Positions 34,411 to 44,587 of a stretch of DNA of 64,000 bases are shown here, in pieces; positions within the stretch are counted from its first letter, which is position 1; each line of letters begins with the position of its first letter. The translations under genes were made by a program, and so were the position numbers. This DNA comes from Alisma plantago-aquatica (Eukaryota > Streptophyta > Magnoliopsida > Alismatales > Alismataceae). The stretch covers positions 342,315,457 through 342,379,456 of the forward strand of contig OY856412.1 of NCBI GenBank assembly GCA_963693085.1, written 5' to 3'. Below the pieces are notes generated by a model. That model did not search any database, was not told the DNA's origin, and saw only the letters and a list, made by a program, of their open reading frames with translations.

Positions 34411-36583
34411 ATGAACAATAGAAAAGCCTGACATTTGCTCATTATGCAACTCAAAACTAAAGAACCTTGAACTTTAATAATCTTTTAGGGTTAGATTAGT
34501 CGTCTTTTAGAGACTAGATCTGACCTAGCCTCTAGGTTAGCACCTAGATGTCTGAGAACTAGGCCTAGATTGGTGCTTGTTGAGTAGCAAGTCCTTAGAT
34601 GTCGTCCTTTCCTGGTAGTGCAGCGGTATGGGGTGTTGCACTATTTGGAAATGACGTGCATTAAGGGAAGAGAAACCCTAGACATATTGTGCATGTTGTT
34701 TAGAGTAGCTACACTAGTCTACGCCATGTTCTCACCCTTTTCACTAGTTTCTACTATGTGTGGGACACTCGTTTTTAGGATTTGGTTTTTGATTCCAAAC
34801 GGATCGAACCTCGATAGTTTTCTCTGACGTTTGTTTTATCGGAGAAAAACTATATAATATTTTATTATGTATATGTATTACAAAAATGTGTCCCCACACA
34901 TGTACGAGTAGGAGGTGATCATGCAACCTAAGTGAAAGTGAATGACATCAGTCTAGAAGAGAGAGTAGTTCTAGATTAGATGTCTAGAGCCTTTTTGATA
35001 TATATGATAGATGGAATAGATGAAATAAGCTATGATGTAAGTCTTATATAGATGATATAAGATGGTTATGATGATATATGTTTGTCTTTGAGGACTTTAG
35101 TTCCGTTTTGAGGTTTTGAGATAAGTGTTGATGATGCATGTAACTAGGCTTTTATGAGATAAGATAAGTTAAGCTAAGACAAGGTTGAGAGTCAGCACGA
35201 GCCTCAAGCTCTTTTACAAAGGAGGACCTCTAGTGTTAGGACCAGTTTCAGGGTTAACTCCAGAGAGAGTGAGACCCACAGGGAGAAGGTCAGAGAACCT
35301 AGACTCCACGATATGAGAAATATGAGATACGTGATGTGATATGTCCTAAACTAGAATACTCCTGAGTGATTGAGTTGAGTCGCTTTATGCATGATTCCTA
35401 TAGATATCTTGAATCCTAGATGTCCTTAGGAGGACCAAACCCTAGAGACAGAGAGAGGCTGGTTATATATGTGCATATGTGAACATGAATATGAGTGCCT
35501 ACCATCTTGGTGAGGGAGAGAGAGTCCCAAGACCCTGGAGGAGGTAGCTATGTTAGTTTTTGAGAAGCCTCATGCTCGGGTTGGTGGTTTCCCACATAGG
35601 AATCTAGTGGTGCATATATGAGAGTTTTGGGTAAAGCATGTTTCATGGGTAAAAGCTGAGAAGAGAATGTCATAGAATGTTTCAGTTTGTGCTTTGTGGC
35701 TAGATCTAAAGAAGTTGATCACTAGTGCCAGTGAGGTAATCCGAGAATCCTACACCATGAGAGGGAAGATAAAGTATATGCATATGGGACACTCATAGAG
35801 TTGAGCTAGCTCAGAGAGACTGAGCATGGCAATACCCTCATGATATGGGTTAGGAGAACCTCAGTTGGACTAGATAAAGTTTGGATATATGTTTAATTAG
35901 CCACTAGCATTAGTTTGTTTAGCACAACCATGATAGAATATATGTAAGGACGTAATCTAATCTCGAGATATGATATATAGACACGATATGATGGAAACCT
36001 AGAAATGGTTTAATAGATATCAATGTATAAACAGTTAACCATATATATATGAATAACGATGATAATGTGATGTTGTTGGTTAATCTTGTGATGAAATCAC
36101 TAGTATATGTTGCAATTTAATATGAACAATGAAATAAGATCATATGAATGCAACATGTTGCATGAGGTGTTAATCTTAATGCTTAACAAAGATGAAGAAT
36201 ATGTTTAATATTAGCACATCATAAAATGTTGATGACACCTTGATATAATGGGTTAACTTGGGTTAACCCCTTTAGAACACGGTAATATGATGTGGGAACC
36301 CTAATGCATGACTAAAGATAAGGAAGCAAATCTAACATATGAGATATGTAATGACATAACCTAAGTTTCTAAACCTTGAGTTTAACCTTGAATGAAGTGT
36401 TGGTGCACCCAAGATGCTTTTGAACCCCCCTAATAGTGCTCTGGATACATGGTCCTAGGTAACCTTTTGTGGATATGTTAAACATAGAATAGTGCCTACA
36501 TGTGGATGAAGATATGGTAGTTTCCCTTGGAGTACGGGTATGGTTGACTTTCGAGGACGAAAGTTCTTTTAAGATGTATATGA
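34411..36583 (+). other. LARD interior, non-coding
   Basis: 2.17 kb with only short ORFs; no gag, protease, RT or integrase motif in six frames. It ends with a decayed polypurine region: TCGAGGACGAAAG (36551-36563) and TCTTTTAAGATG, where relatives carry a purine-rich tract, just before the LTR at 36584. Confidence 0.8.
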
Positions 36584-39500
36584 TGTGACAAAGTGGTTTT
36601 TATGGCTTAATTCCGAGGATGGAATATCTTTTAAGGTGTGTAGGATGCGATGAAGTGGACTTTTAGAATCCTCTAATGTCCAATGACATAGGTGATTTCA
36701 TACATGTTGAGTTGTTTGAAAATGCCAGGTGTTCGGTAAAGTTTGAATATCGATAGAGGAATATATTGAACAAGTGCATAACTCGTTTAATCAAGATGTT
36801 GGCATGAGCCTTGTCACGCCTTGGAGAAGTAGGCAAGTGACATTGTTATATTCCTTATGGGAAGTGCAATCCATGCACAACCATCCATAGTGCATATCAA
36901 TAGCATGGAGGTTTTGTGACCCTCGGATGGCATGTTTGAGAAGTTATCTCCAATCCAAGTTCAAACCAACAATGTGCGGCTCAACACGGTTGGGATCAAG
37001 CCACCACGATCACCATCATGATCGTGAGTAGAGACGTGCAACTAGTTGTGGAGGTGGTTTGGTCGTATGAAAGGGAGTTAGGACACCCCTCAATGACAGT
37101 CTGAGAGAGAGAGAGAGTGTCACAACGTCGGAAGACTGGAGACAGAGACTAAATCTTCACCAGCGCAGCTGGACCAAGCGGTGTCGGTGCTAAGGTTCAT
37201 GACCCACGTTGTGAGCGCAGTGTTGCTGAGAGGAGTCTGCAAGGGCACGACGAGCAGTGCCTGTTATCCGTTCACTTCGGCCAGAGAAGGGTCGCTCCAT
37301 CTCCGCCGGCCTGGCCATAGTTCCAAGTCGGGAGATACGCTCACAGACAACTGAGAACTGATCCCCGCCGGGTCACATGTGGAACCAGGAAATGACGAGA
37401 TGGAGTCTTGGCGGCCAACCTCACGGAGAAGATGATGGTGCTCTCACAAATCGGCGACGAGCACTAAGCAGCAGCCTTCTTCTTGCCTGAGCAATCTCCT
37501 GGGGCGGCGGCAGCCATCACAGACGGCTCATGGGCACGCATCTTGCCAAGCAAAAAGAGGTTTTCGGCGAAGAGGAGGAGCTACTGCCAGCCAAACCATG
37601 CCGGAGAAGCAGGCCGAAGGCGGCGTTCCCACACCCGACGTCATGCAGAGAAGCCCCCCCCTCGATGGCGGCAGTCATGGAGGAGAGCGCTTGGCGGCAG
37701 TGTGGAAGAAGTATTCGTTGTAGTGCGGAAGGTGCTGGCCATAAGGAATCCAACAACAATGCTCGCATAGGCGGCGACCTTGACCTTGCCAGAGCAGAGC
37801 CCATCAGCGGCACCGAAGTAAGGCGGCGGCGGCTGCGTCACTGAAGCGGAGTCCCGCTGGGGACTTGGGTGCGAGACAAAGCAAGAAAGGGAGCACTCGG
37901 TTCAGTTCCAGGTCGATTTCACGTGGACTAGAAAAGAGAGGATCCAGACCCAGTTCAAATCGACCCTAAACCGGTCGGACCCCAGCAGGCCAAGAAAAGG
38001 AGGTGCGTCAGTGGCCACGTGGCGAGACCTGATTGGCCAATAGAGGTAATAATTCAATAAATGTCCAGATCTTCCAAAATTCATAGAAAATAGCTCAAGC
38101 ATCAGAAAAATAAGTATAATATACCAAACTTCTCACAAAAATGCGTAGAACAAGATGGAAGCATAATATCCTGCTTTTGATGCACTAATAACAGAGATAT
38201 TGTGTTAGTTATGAAATGCTTAATTGATGGATAATAAATATCGAATGTTGGTCTAAAATTATGGAAAAATGTCAGTAACTTCATAATTATGTTTATAATG
38301 CTTATGATGTCAGATATGACAATTCTTGGACACAAAATCATATAATTTTCTTTATATGGCTAATTAGGGTTAATAACCCTAATTAATGTGTAATAATTAC
38401 AAATATACTCATAAAATCTTGGAAATCATAGAGTAAGCTTATATCAGTATATGGAACCTCAGTTTTAAATATTAGATCATGATGATACACATAATTCATG
38501 ATAATATGAAGATGATCCTTAATACATGGGTGGTGACCCTAATATGAATAATACACGTAACTTAGGGTTAATATATGTACAAAAAGGACATGGAACCTAT
38601 GGTTTAGATAATGAACCATAATATGGAAATCGAAATCAATAAGATGAATCTGAGACAAGAATGTAAGAAATGATGCGCATAACCTAATGAACATAGCTAG
38701 GGTTAATATGAGATGTAGGTGATGAGAACCTGATGGTGATATGTAATCTTATCTTAATCAGGATTGACCAAGATATAGATGACATCGGGATTATATGTGA
38801 TGATTAGATTATCTCTTTGGAAGGTACGCTATTACCTCTTACTTGGCTTATTATACAATATGCTTGTGTTATATGCATAGTAAAATACTTGGCATATGGT
38901 ATTGGATGAAATGATTGTTCTTGTATGATATGTTGCATGATTTTCCATACTTATTGCTATGAACACATCAAACATAATATATATGTTCCATTATATGAAA
39001 GCACTAATTCTGTTTGGTAGCATAGTGCTTGAAAGTGATCATTCTCTTTGGTAGCAGATCACATTGTACAATGATCTAACTCTTTGGTAGTAGATCATAA
39101 GGCCTTACATCTCATTGTCTTTGGTAGCAGAGATGATGCATTATTCGCTCAGGTGGCAAATGCATGGATATATAATGGAAAATGTGCTTAAAATATGTGT
39201 TCTCTTTTGTTAACGAACATCTTTGTTCAAGTATACGCTTTTCTTATATTCTTCTGTTACTGCCAAGCATTAGTTTTATCTTATTGCCAAGATATCATGA
39301 GAGGTATATAAAAGACACGTAGGCATACTCAGTACAATATTCTTGAATATTGTGCTGACGTGTACCACATGTAATCTTTTGTTTAGGTTGTGGTTATGAT
39401 CTTGAAGATCCAGGATAGAGAGAGTTGTGTAGTGAGCTGATGTACAGGTGGACATGTTGTCTTAAGATCCTGTAGTTTAGAGGTAGTACATGCATATGTA

Positions 39501-39757
39501 TAGTTTGATGTTCAATATGTAATATCAAATGTTGTAACACTTCATGTTGTAATTATATGTTGAATGGTGAACATGTGTGTCTGGTTTTATTATTGTTCAT
39601 ATGCATGTGCTACTGATTGTGTTTCCCTCTGACTTCCTCTGATTTTCTTCTTCTTAGCCTATTGTGGGATGTTTAAATTGGGATTCTCTCTGAGGTGAGG
39701 GTTTCAATTTGGACGTCACACATCGGATTAAGTTTTAGAAATTCCGAGGACGTCACA
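36584..39757 (+). repeat. 3' LTR of the LARD
   Basis: 3174 bp, same order of features as the 5' LTR: PPT-like module (about 36609-36650), GC-rich island (about 37000-38050), G-box/CCAAT palindromes, hairpin array 38999-39165, TATA 39305-39314, hairpin 39330-39357. Differences from the 5' LTR are mostly C/T and A/G changes. Confidence 0.92.
38999..39165 (+). repeat. Five-hairpin array, 3' LTR copy
   Basis: Same five stems as 33638-33804, all still perfect. The three substitutions that separate it from the 5' copy within H1, H4 and the first part of H5, and one more in H5, are all in loops (for example ATTCTGTTTGGTAGCA in H1, ATTCGCTCAGGTGGCA in H5). Confidence 0.9.
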
Positions 39758-39762
39758 CCTAT

Positions 39763-40817
39763 GTTCCATGTGACTTTATCATCATGGATATAAAACAAGA
39801 TGCTAGATACCCTCTCATCTTTGGTGTCCATTCGTTGCCACTACAAGAGCTCTCATTGATGTTGAAGTAGGAACCTTGCTGCTCAAACTAGGTATAGAAA
39901 CTCTCAAGTTTACAGTTTTTGAAAGTATGTGAAGACCAAGCATGCAAGAAGAAGTCTACTTAATTGAGTGCATAGAGAAGATGTCACTCCTCACACAGGA
40001 GGAGTATGAACAAGAAGACCCCTTAGGAGTGGCTCTAACCAATCCAAATGCAGCTAGGTTAGTTGACGAACAAGTGAAAAATTGTGTTCTCCAACTTGAC
40101 ACTGCTGAAGAAGATCCTAAAACCAAAATTGAGGACCTCAAAGCTGTGGATGTCACTGAAGAACCATGTGAGAAACCACAATCTCCTAAAATGAAGCCCC
40201 TACCCGAGGTATTGAAGTATGTATTTCTAGATGTTCTTAAGGTCTGCCCAGTTATCATAAATTCAGATCTAACGGAAGAACAAGAAGATAAACTTCTGAA
40301 GGAATTAAGGGAAAGAAGAAAAGCTATCGACTACAAGATCAGTGATCTCACCGGGGTCAGTCAAGCGTTGTACATGCACAAAATCCCCATGGTGGAAGAC
40401 TACAAGTTGACTATTGAACACCAAAGGAAGCTCCATCTGAATATGAAAGAAGTTGTCTGCGTTGAAGTTATTAAACTACTCACTACTGGAATCACCAATC
40501 TGATATCTGACTCTCCATGGGTAAGTCCCGTGCATGTTGTTCCCAAGAAGGGCGGAACTACCATAATACAAAATGAACTCATCCCCACTCGAACAGTCAC
40601 TAGGTGGAGGATGTGTATCGATTACAGGAAGTTGAACAAGGCGACATGTAAAGATCATTTCTCGATGCCTTTCCTTGATCAAGTCTTAGAGAGGTTGGCT
40701 CACCAAGAATATTTCTTTTATCTCGATGGTTACTCTGGATTCTATCAAAATCCTATACATCCATATGACCAAGAGAAAACAACTTTTACTTGCCCGTTTG
40801 GAACCATATGCCTTTAG
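39763..40817 (+). pseudogene. Protease C-terminal half and N-terminal RT of the Athila-like element
   Basis: Just after the CCTAT duplication, the frame reads DFIIMDIKQDARYPLIFG, the second half of the protease. After a stop and frame change, 39942-40817 is one 291-codon stretch. It starts with the acidic connector (KPLPEVLKYVFL, IINSDLTEEQEDKLLKELRE), then the RT palm and fingers (DSPWVSPVHVVPKKGG, RTVTRWRMCIDYRKLNKATC, LDGYSGFYQNPI, DQEKTTFTCPFGT). This is the long form typical of Athila RT. A frameshift at about 40803-40812 ends it. Confidence 0.9.
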
Positions 40818-41427
40818 AAGGATGTCGTTTGACATCTGTAATGCGCCTACAACTTTCTAATGTTGCATGGCAGCTATATTCACCGGTCTCACTGAAACTA
40901 TCATGGAATTTTTTATGGATGATTTTTCCATATATGAAGATTCATATGACTCATACCTAAAGAACCTCTCCCTTGTCCTTAAACGGTGTGAAGAAGCACA
41001 TCTTGTGTTAAATTGGGAGAAGTGTCACTTTATGGTAAAGGAATGCATTATTCTCGGCCATAGAGTCAGTAGTCGAGGTATCGAAGTAGACAAAGTGAAA
41101 ATTGAAGTGATTTCCAGACTCTTTATCCTGACAAATGTAAGAGAAGTTTGCACGTTCCTAGGTCATGCAGGCTTTTACATATGGTTTATAAAAGATTTCT
41201 CCAAGATAACCAAGTCGATGACAAATTTGTTGCTAAAGGACACTGATTTCCATTTTGATAAAGATTGTGTAAAAAGTTTCAACAACCTAAAGCATGCTCT
41301 TACAACAACACCCATCATCAGATCTCCAGATTGGGATCACCCATTTGAGATTATGTGTGATGCCAGTGATTATGTTGTGGGTGTTGTTTTAGGACAATGT
41401 ATAGAGAAGAAACATTTTGTGATATAA
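40818..41427 (+). pseudogene. RT palm/thumb of the Athila-like element
   Basis: After the frameshift, CNAPTTF and a stop (in place of Gln) precede MAAIFTGLTE. The catalytic motif FMDDFSIYEDS is intact (both Asp present). LNWEKCHFMVKECIILGHRVS and GHAGFYIWFIKDFSKI follow. RNase H begins at MCDASDYVVGVVLGQ. A TAA at 41425-41427 replaces the expected Tyr codon before [10 protein letters not shown]. Confidence 0.9.
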
Positions 41428-42234
41428 TATGCATCGAAGACCCTCAATGAAGCTCAGAGGAACTATGCTACTGAGAAGGAACTACTTGCAGTCGTGTATG
41501 CCTTTGACAAGTTCAGATCCTATCTCATTGGTTCTAAAGTCATTGTCTACACGGATCATGTCGCTATCTGTTACTTCTTAGTGAAGAAAGATATTAAACT
41601 CAGGTTAATCAGATGGATTATCCTCTTACAAGAATTTGATCTTGTGATAAGAGATAAAAAAGGTACAAAGAATGTTGTAGCAGATCACCTCAGTTGCATC
41701 CACGCCCGAGAAACCAAAAAGGACCCAATTAATGATTCTCTTCCAGACGACCAACTCATGAAAATCTTAGAAGCTACACCTTGGTATTCAGACTATATGA
41801 ACTACCTTGTCACTGGTGTCATCCACCCTGAATGCACCGGGAATGCACTGAAGAAATTCATGCATGATGTGAAGCAGTATCACTGGGATGAGTCGTACCT
41901 CTTCAAGCTCTATGTTGATGGTCTCGATAGACATTATATCACTGAGGAAGAAGTCCAACCCATTTTAGAGCAATGCCACTTAGGCCCAGTTGGAGGCCAT
42001 ATGAGTTCTAAGAAAACCGCCTTGATAGTTTTGCAATGTGGTTTCTTTTGGCCTACCATATCCAAAGATTCCTACAACTTTATTTTATCTTGTGACAAGT
42101 GCCAGAGAATGGGTAACATAACAAAGAGAGATGAGTTGTCGCTGATGTTTGGCATGAAGTCAAGATATTTGATGTTTGGGGTGTGGACTACATGGGTCCA
42201 TTCCCATCTTCTCATGGATTTTCCTACATCCTAG
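41428..42234 (+). pseudogene. RNase H and integrase zinc domain of the Athila-like element
   Basis: [20 protein letters not shown] and [20 protein letters not shown] are RNase [16 protein letters not shown] ends it. The HHCC zinc domain follows at about 41965-42110: [13 protein letters not shown] then [12 protein letters not shown]. The frame is lost around 42150, so the last codons to 42234 are out of frame. Confidence 0.9.
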
Positions 42235-43079
42235 TTGCGGTTGATTACGTCTCGAAATGGGTAGAGGCCATACCGACCGTCACTAGTGATTCCAAACGTA
42301 TCATCAAGATGTTCAAAGATATCATTTTTCCCCGATTTGGAGTCCTACGCACCATGATATCTGACGGAGGTTCTCATTTTGTTGAAAGAAGCTTTGCAGC
42401 TTTGCTGAGGAAATATGGTTTAACACACAAGGTAGCCTCACCCTAACATCTACAAACAAGTGGATAGGTAGAGGTTTCTAACCGTCAACTCAAGGCTATC
42501 TTGGAAAAGACAGTAGGCCACAACTTTAAGGATTGGTCAGCAAAAATCAATGACGCCTTGTGGGCCAACCGAACTGCTTTTAAGACTCCCCTTGGAACCA
42601 CACCATTTCAATTAATCTATGGAAAGTCATGCCACTTGCCCGTTGAACTGGAACACAAAGCATGGTGGGCAATTAAACAACTGAATTTTGATATGAAGAA
42701 AGCGAGACAAGCCAAGATTCTGCAACTCAAGGAGCTGGATAAACTCTAGATGACAACTTATGAAAATGCACGAATCTATAAAGAACGCACCAAGGTTTGG
42801 CACGATGGTCATCTGAAAAGAAAGGGAATACAAGTAGGAGACCAAGTTCTATTGTTCAACTCAAGACTGAAGTTATTCCCAGGAAAACTCTGTTCTCGCT
42901 GGTTTGGACCTTACATTGTTAAGAGCATGTACCCATGTGGTGATTTCTCTTTATGGAGTGAAAAGTCGGGTGAATTTGTGGCTAATGGCCAACGCTTGAA
43001 GAGATATTTCACCTCAACCGACATAGGCACCGAAGCAATGCTGGATCTCACCAATCCAACATATCCTCTAGAAAATTGA
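42183..43079 (+). pseudogene. Integrase core and C-terminal domain of the Athila-like element
   Basis: DDE core: first Asp in [20 protein letters not shown], second in [14 protein letters not shown], Glu in [13 protein letters not shown]. All three catalytic residues are kept. Stops interrupt at 42444 and at a Gln position near 42467, and a TAG ends the piece at 42749. The C-terminal part (42750-43079) has GDQVLLFNSRLKLFPGKL and RWFGPYIV, the usual GPF/Y region. No chromodomain follows, consistent with Athila rather than a chromovirus. Confidence 0.9.
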
Positions 43080-44587
43080 AGGATTCAAGTCGAGCCATTG
43101 ATGTAAAGCAAAGGCGCTTGTCTGGAGGCAACCCGATCAATAATTTCATTTTTTCTTTTAATTTTAGAATGTTTCTTTAATTTTGTTTTTACTGTTATAA
43201 ATTTTGCACTAAAATAACAATCACATCGTGAGATGCCATCTTAAAGTTCTGATTAGTCTTCCTTTTCGAGATTTTCAAATGGAGGTCGTACACTAATTAG
43301 AACGCAACCACATCTGGTGGTCCAACCGACATGAATTTTCCCCACTCCATCTCAGATTTAGAGTTTGCTCAGGACAAGCAAATTTCTAAGTGTAGGGTGG
43401 AGGGTGGGTGGTACATACTTTACTTTCCACCTACACCCATGTTTTTCATCTTTTTTAAACTTAAGATTTCATTGTTGCATTTTTATCAAAATATTCAAAA
43501 TTTTTAAAGTTTCTCAAAGAAATTGAACAGAAACTTGATGAAGTTTTGACGCCTTCTATTTCAATAAAAGCCTTTACCTAGATGGCTAGTTTCTCTCTCT
43601 ATGAATTTTGAATCATTATACCCTCCTTATTCAAAGCAGATCCTCAAAAAGGACCATTTTTTGAAACTAGCCTATTGATTGAAATCATCTTGTGAAGCTT
43701 ATGAATCCTAACATCATGATCCTTCAACAAAGATGACAAGTGTATGTCGAACTGATAGGGATCAAACACATCATGCTTCCTAACGGACTAGTGGAACAAT
43801 GGCATGGAACCCCTATCAGATCCTCATCAAGTAATTATTTGAGCAGAGTACGATAAAGAGAACGACCCGGTGCACTGAATTGTAAATCAAGTTGCATTCT
43901 GATCTGAACTCTCTTCTACACTTCTTCTATCATCTTCATACCCCTCCATTCATCAAAAAGAAACAAAAATAGCCAAAATAGCACCAAACCCTAAGTTTGG
44001 GGTGGCATGCCACTTCCCTCTATATTCGCTTCTTCCATACACCTCGATGAAATAGGGGAATATCATCAAGAAAAGATGCCAATGTGCACACAAAATAAAT
44101 GCAATCTCGAGTCGAGTAGATGAGAGATTCACACACACAAAAATGCAACCAATAAAATTGCAAATCATATAATAAAAATCTCGAGTCGAATAGAGGAGAG
44201 ATTCCATTCTTCCTTCCATATGACCCTTCACTCCCTTTTCCACCTAAAGGTGCAATGAATGCCTCCAATATCCTGAAATACACCAGTGTCAGATCAGATG
44301 CACACTTGTTGTTCTGCGGGTATCTCTAGACTCTTACAAAACTCTTAGAAATGCTTTTTGTTGGAAAAAGTGAGGAGGAAGTGATGTTGGAAAACAAACT
44401 CAGGAATGAAGATATGGTAAGATGTGTTTGGTGATCTCAGGAAGTTGAGATGCTTAGTCATAATAAGCAGAAAGGAAACAATCGTGATGTGAAGATGAGG
44501 CAATCACATGATTTGAAAGTATTCATCGGTGACTGTTTTAGATTTTGTGTTTCTCGAGGACGAGCAACATTTAAGTTTGGGGTGTTC
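43080..44587 (+). other. Athila 3' non-coding region with repeated PPT-like modules
   Basis: 1.5 kb without a supported ORF; some Athila elements have an env-like gene here, and none is seen. A module CTCGAGGACGAGCAA plus AAGTTTGGGGTG (44554-44584) lies three bases before the 3' LTR and is the functional-looking PPT. An older copy, CTCAGGACAAGCAA plus AAGTGTAGGGTG, is at 43368-43399. The core AAGTTTGGGGTG recurs at 43993-44004. Confidence 0.75.

Larger units (their letters stand above)
31225..39757 (+). mobile_element. LARD-like non-autonomous LTR retrotransposon (8.5 kb), no coding capacity
   Basis: Two LTRs (31225-34396, 3172 bp; 36584-39757, 3174 bp) start TGTGACAAAG and end GACGTCACA, flanked by CCTAT at 31220-31224 and 39758-39762. 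The 2187-bp interior has an iMet-type PBS (34399-34410) and a decayed PPT before 36584 but no gag or pol domain in any frame. That combination fits the LARD class (large retrotransposon derivatives), moved by proteins of an autonomous relative. The LTRs look about 97-98% identical by eye, making this the youngest layer. LTR start, PBS and LTR end resemble the left chromovirus (1-8567), a possible relative of its helper. Confidence 0.93.

Noticed and set aside
39838..39852. CACTACAAGAGCTC as a CACTA terminal inverted repeat
   Set aside because: It is inside the Athila protease coding region and has no inverted partner nearby.
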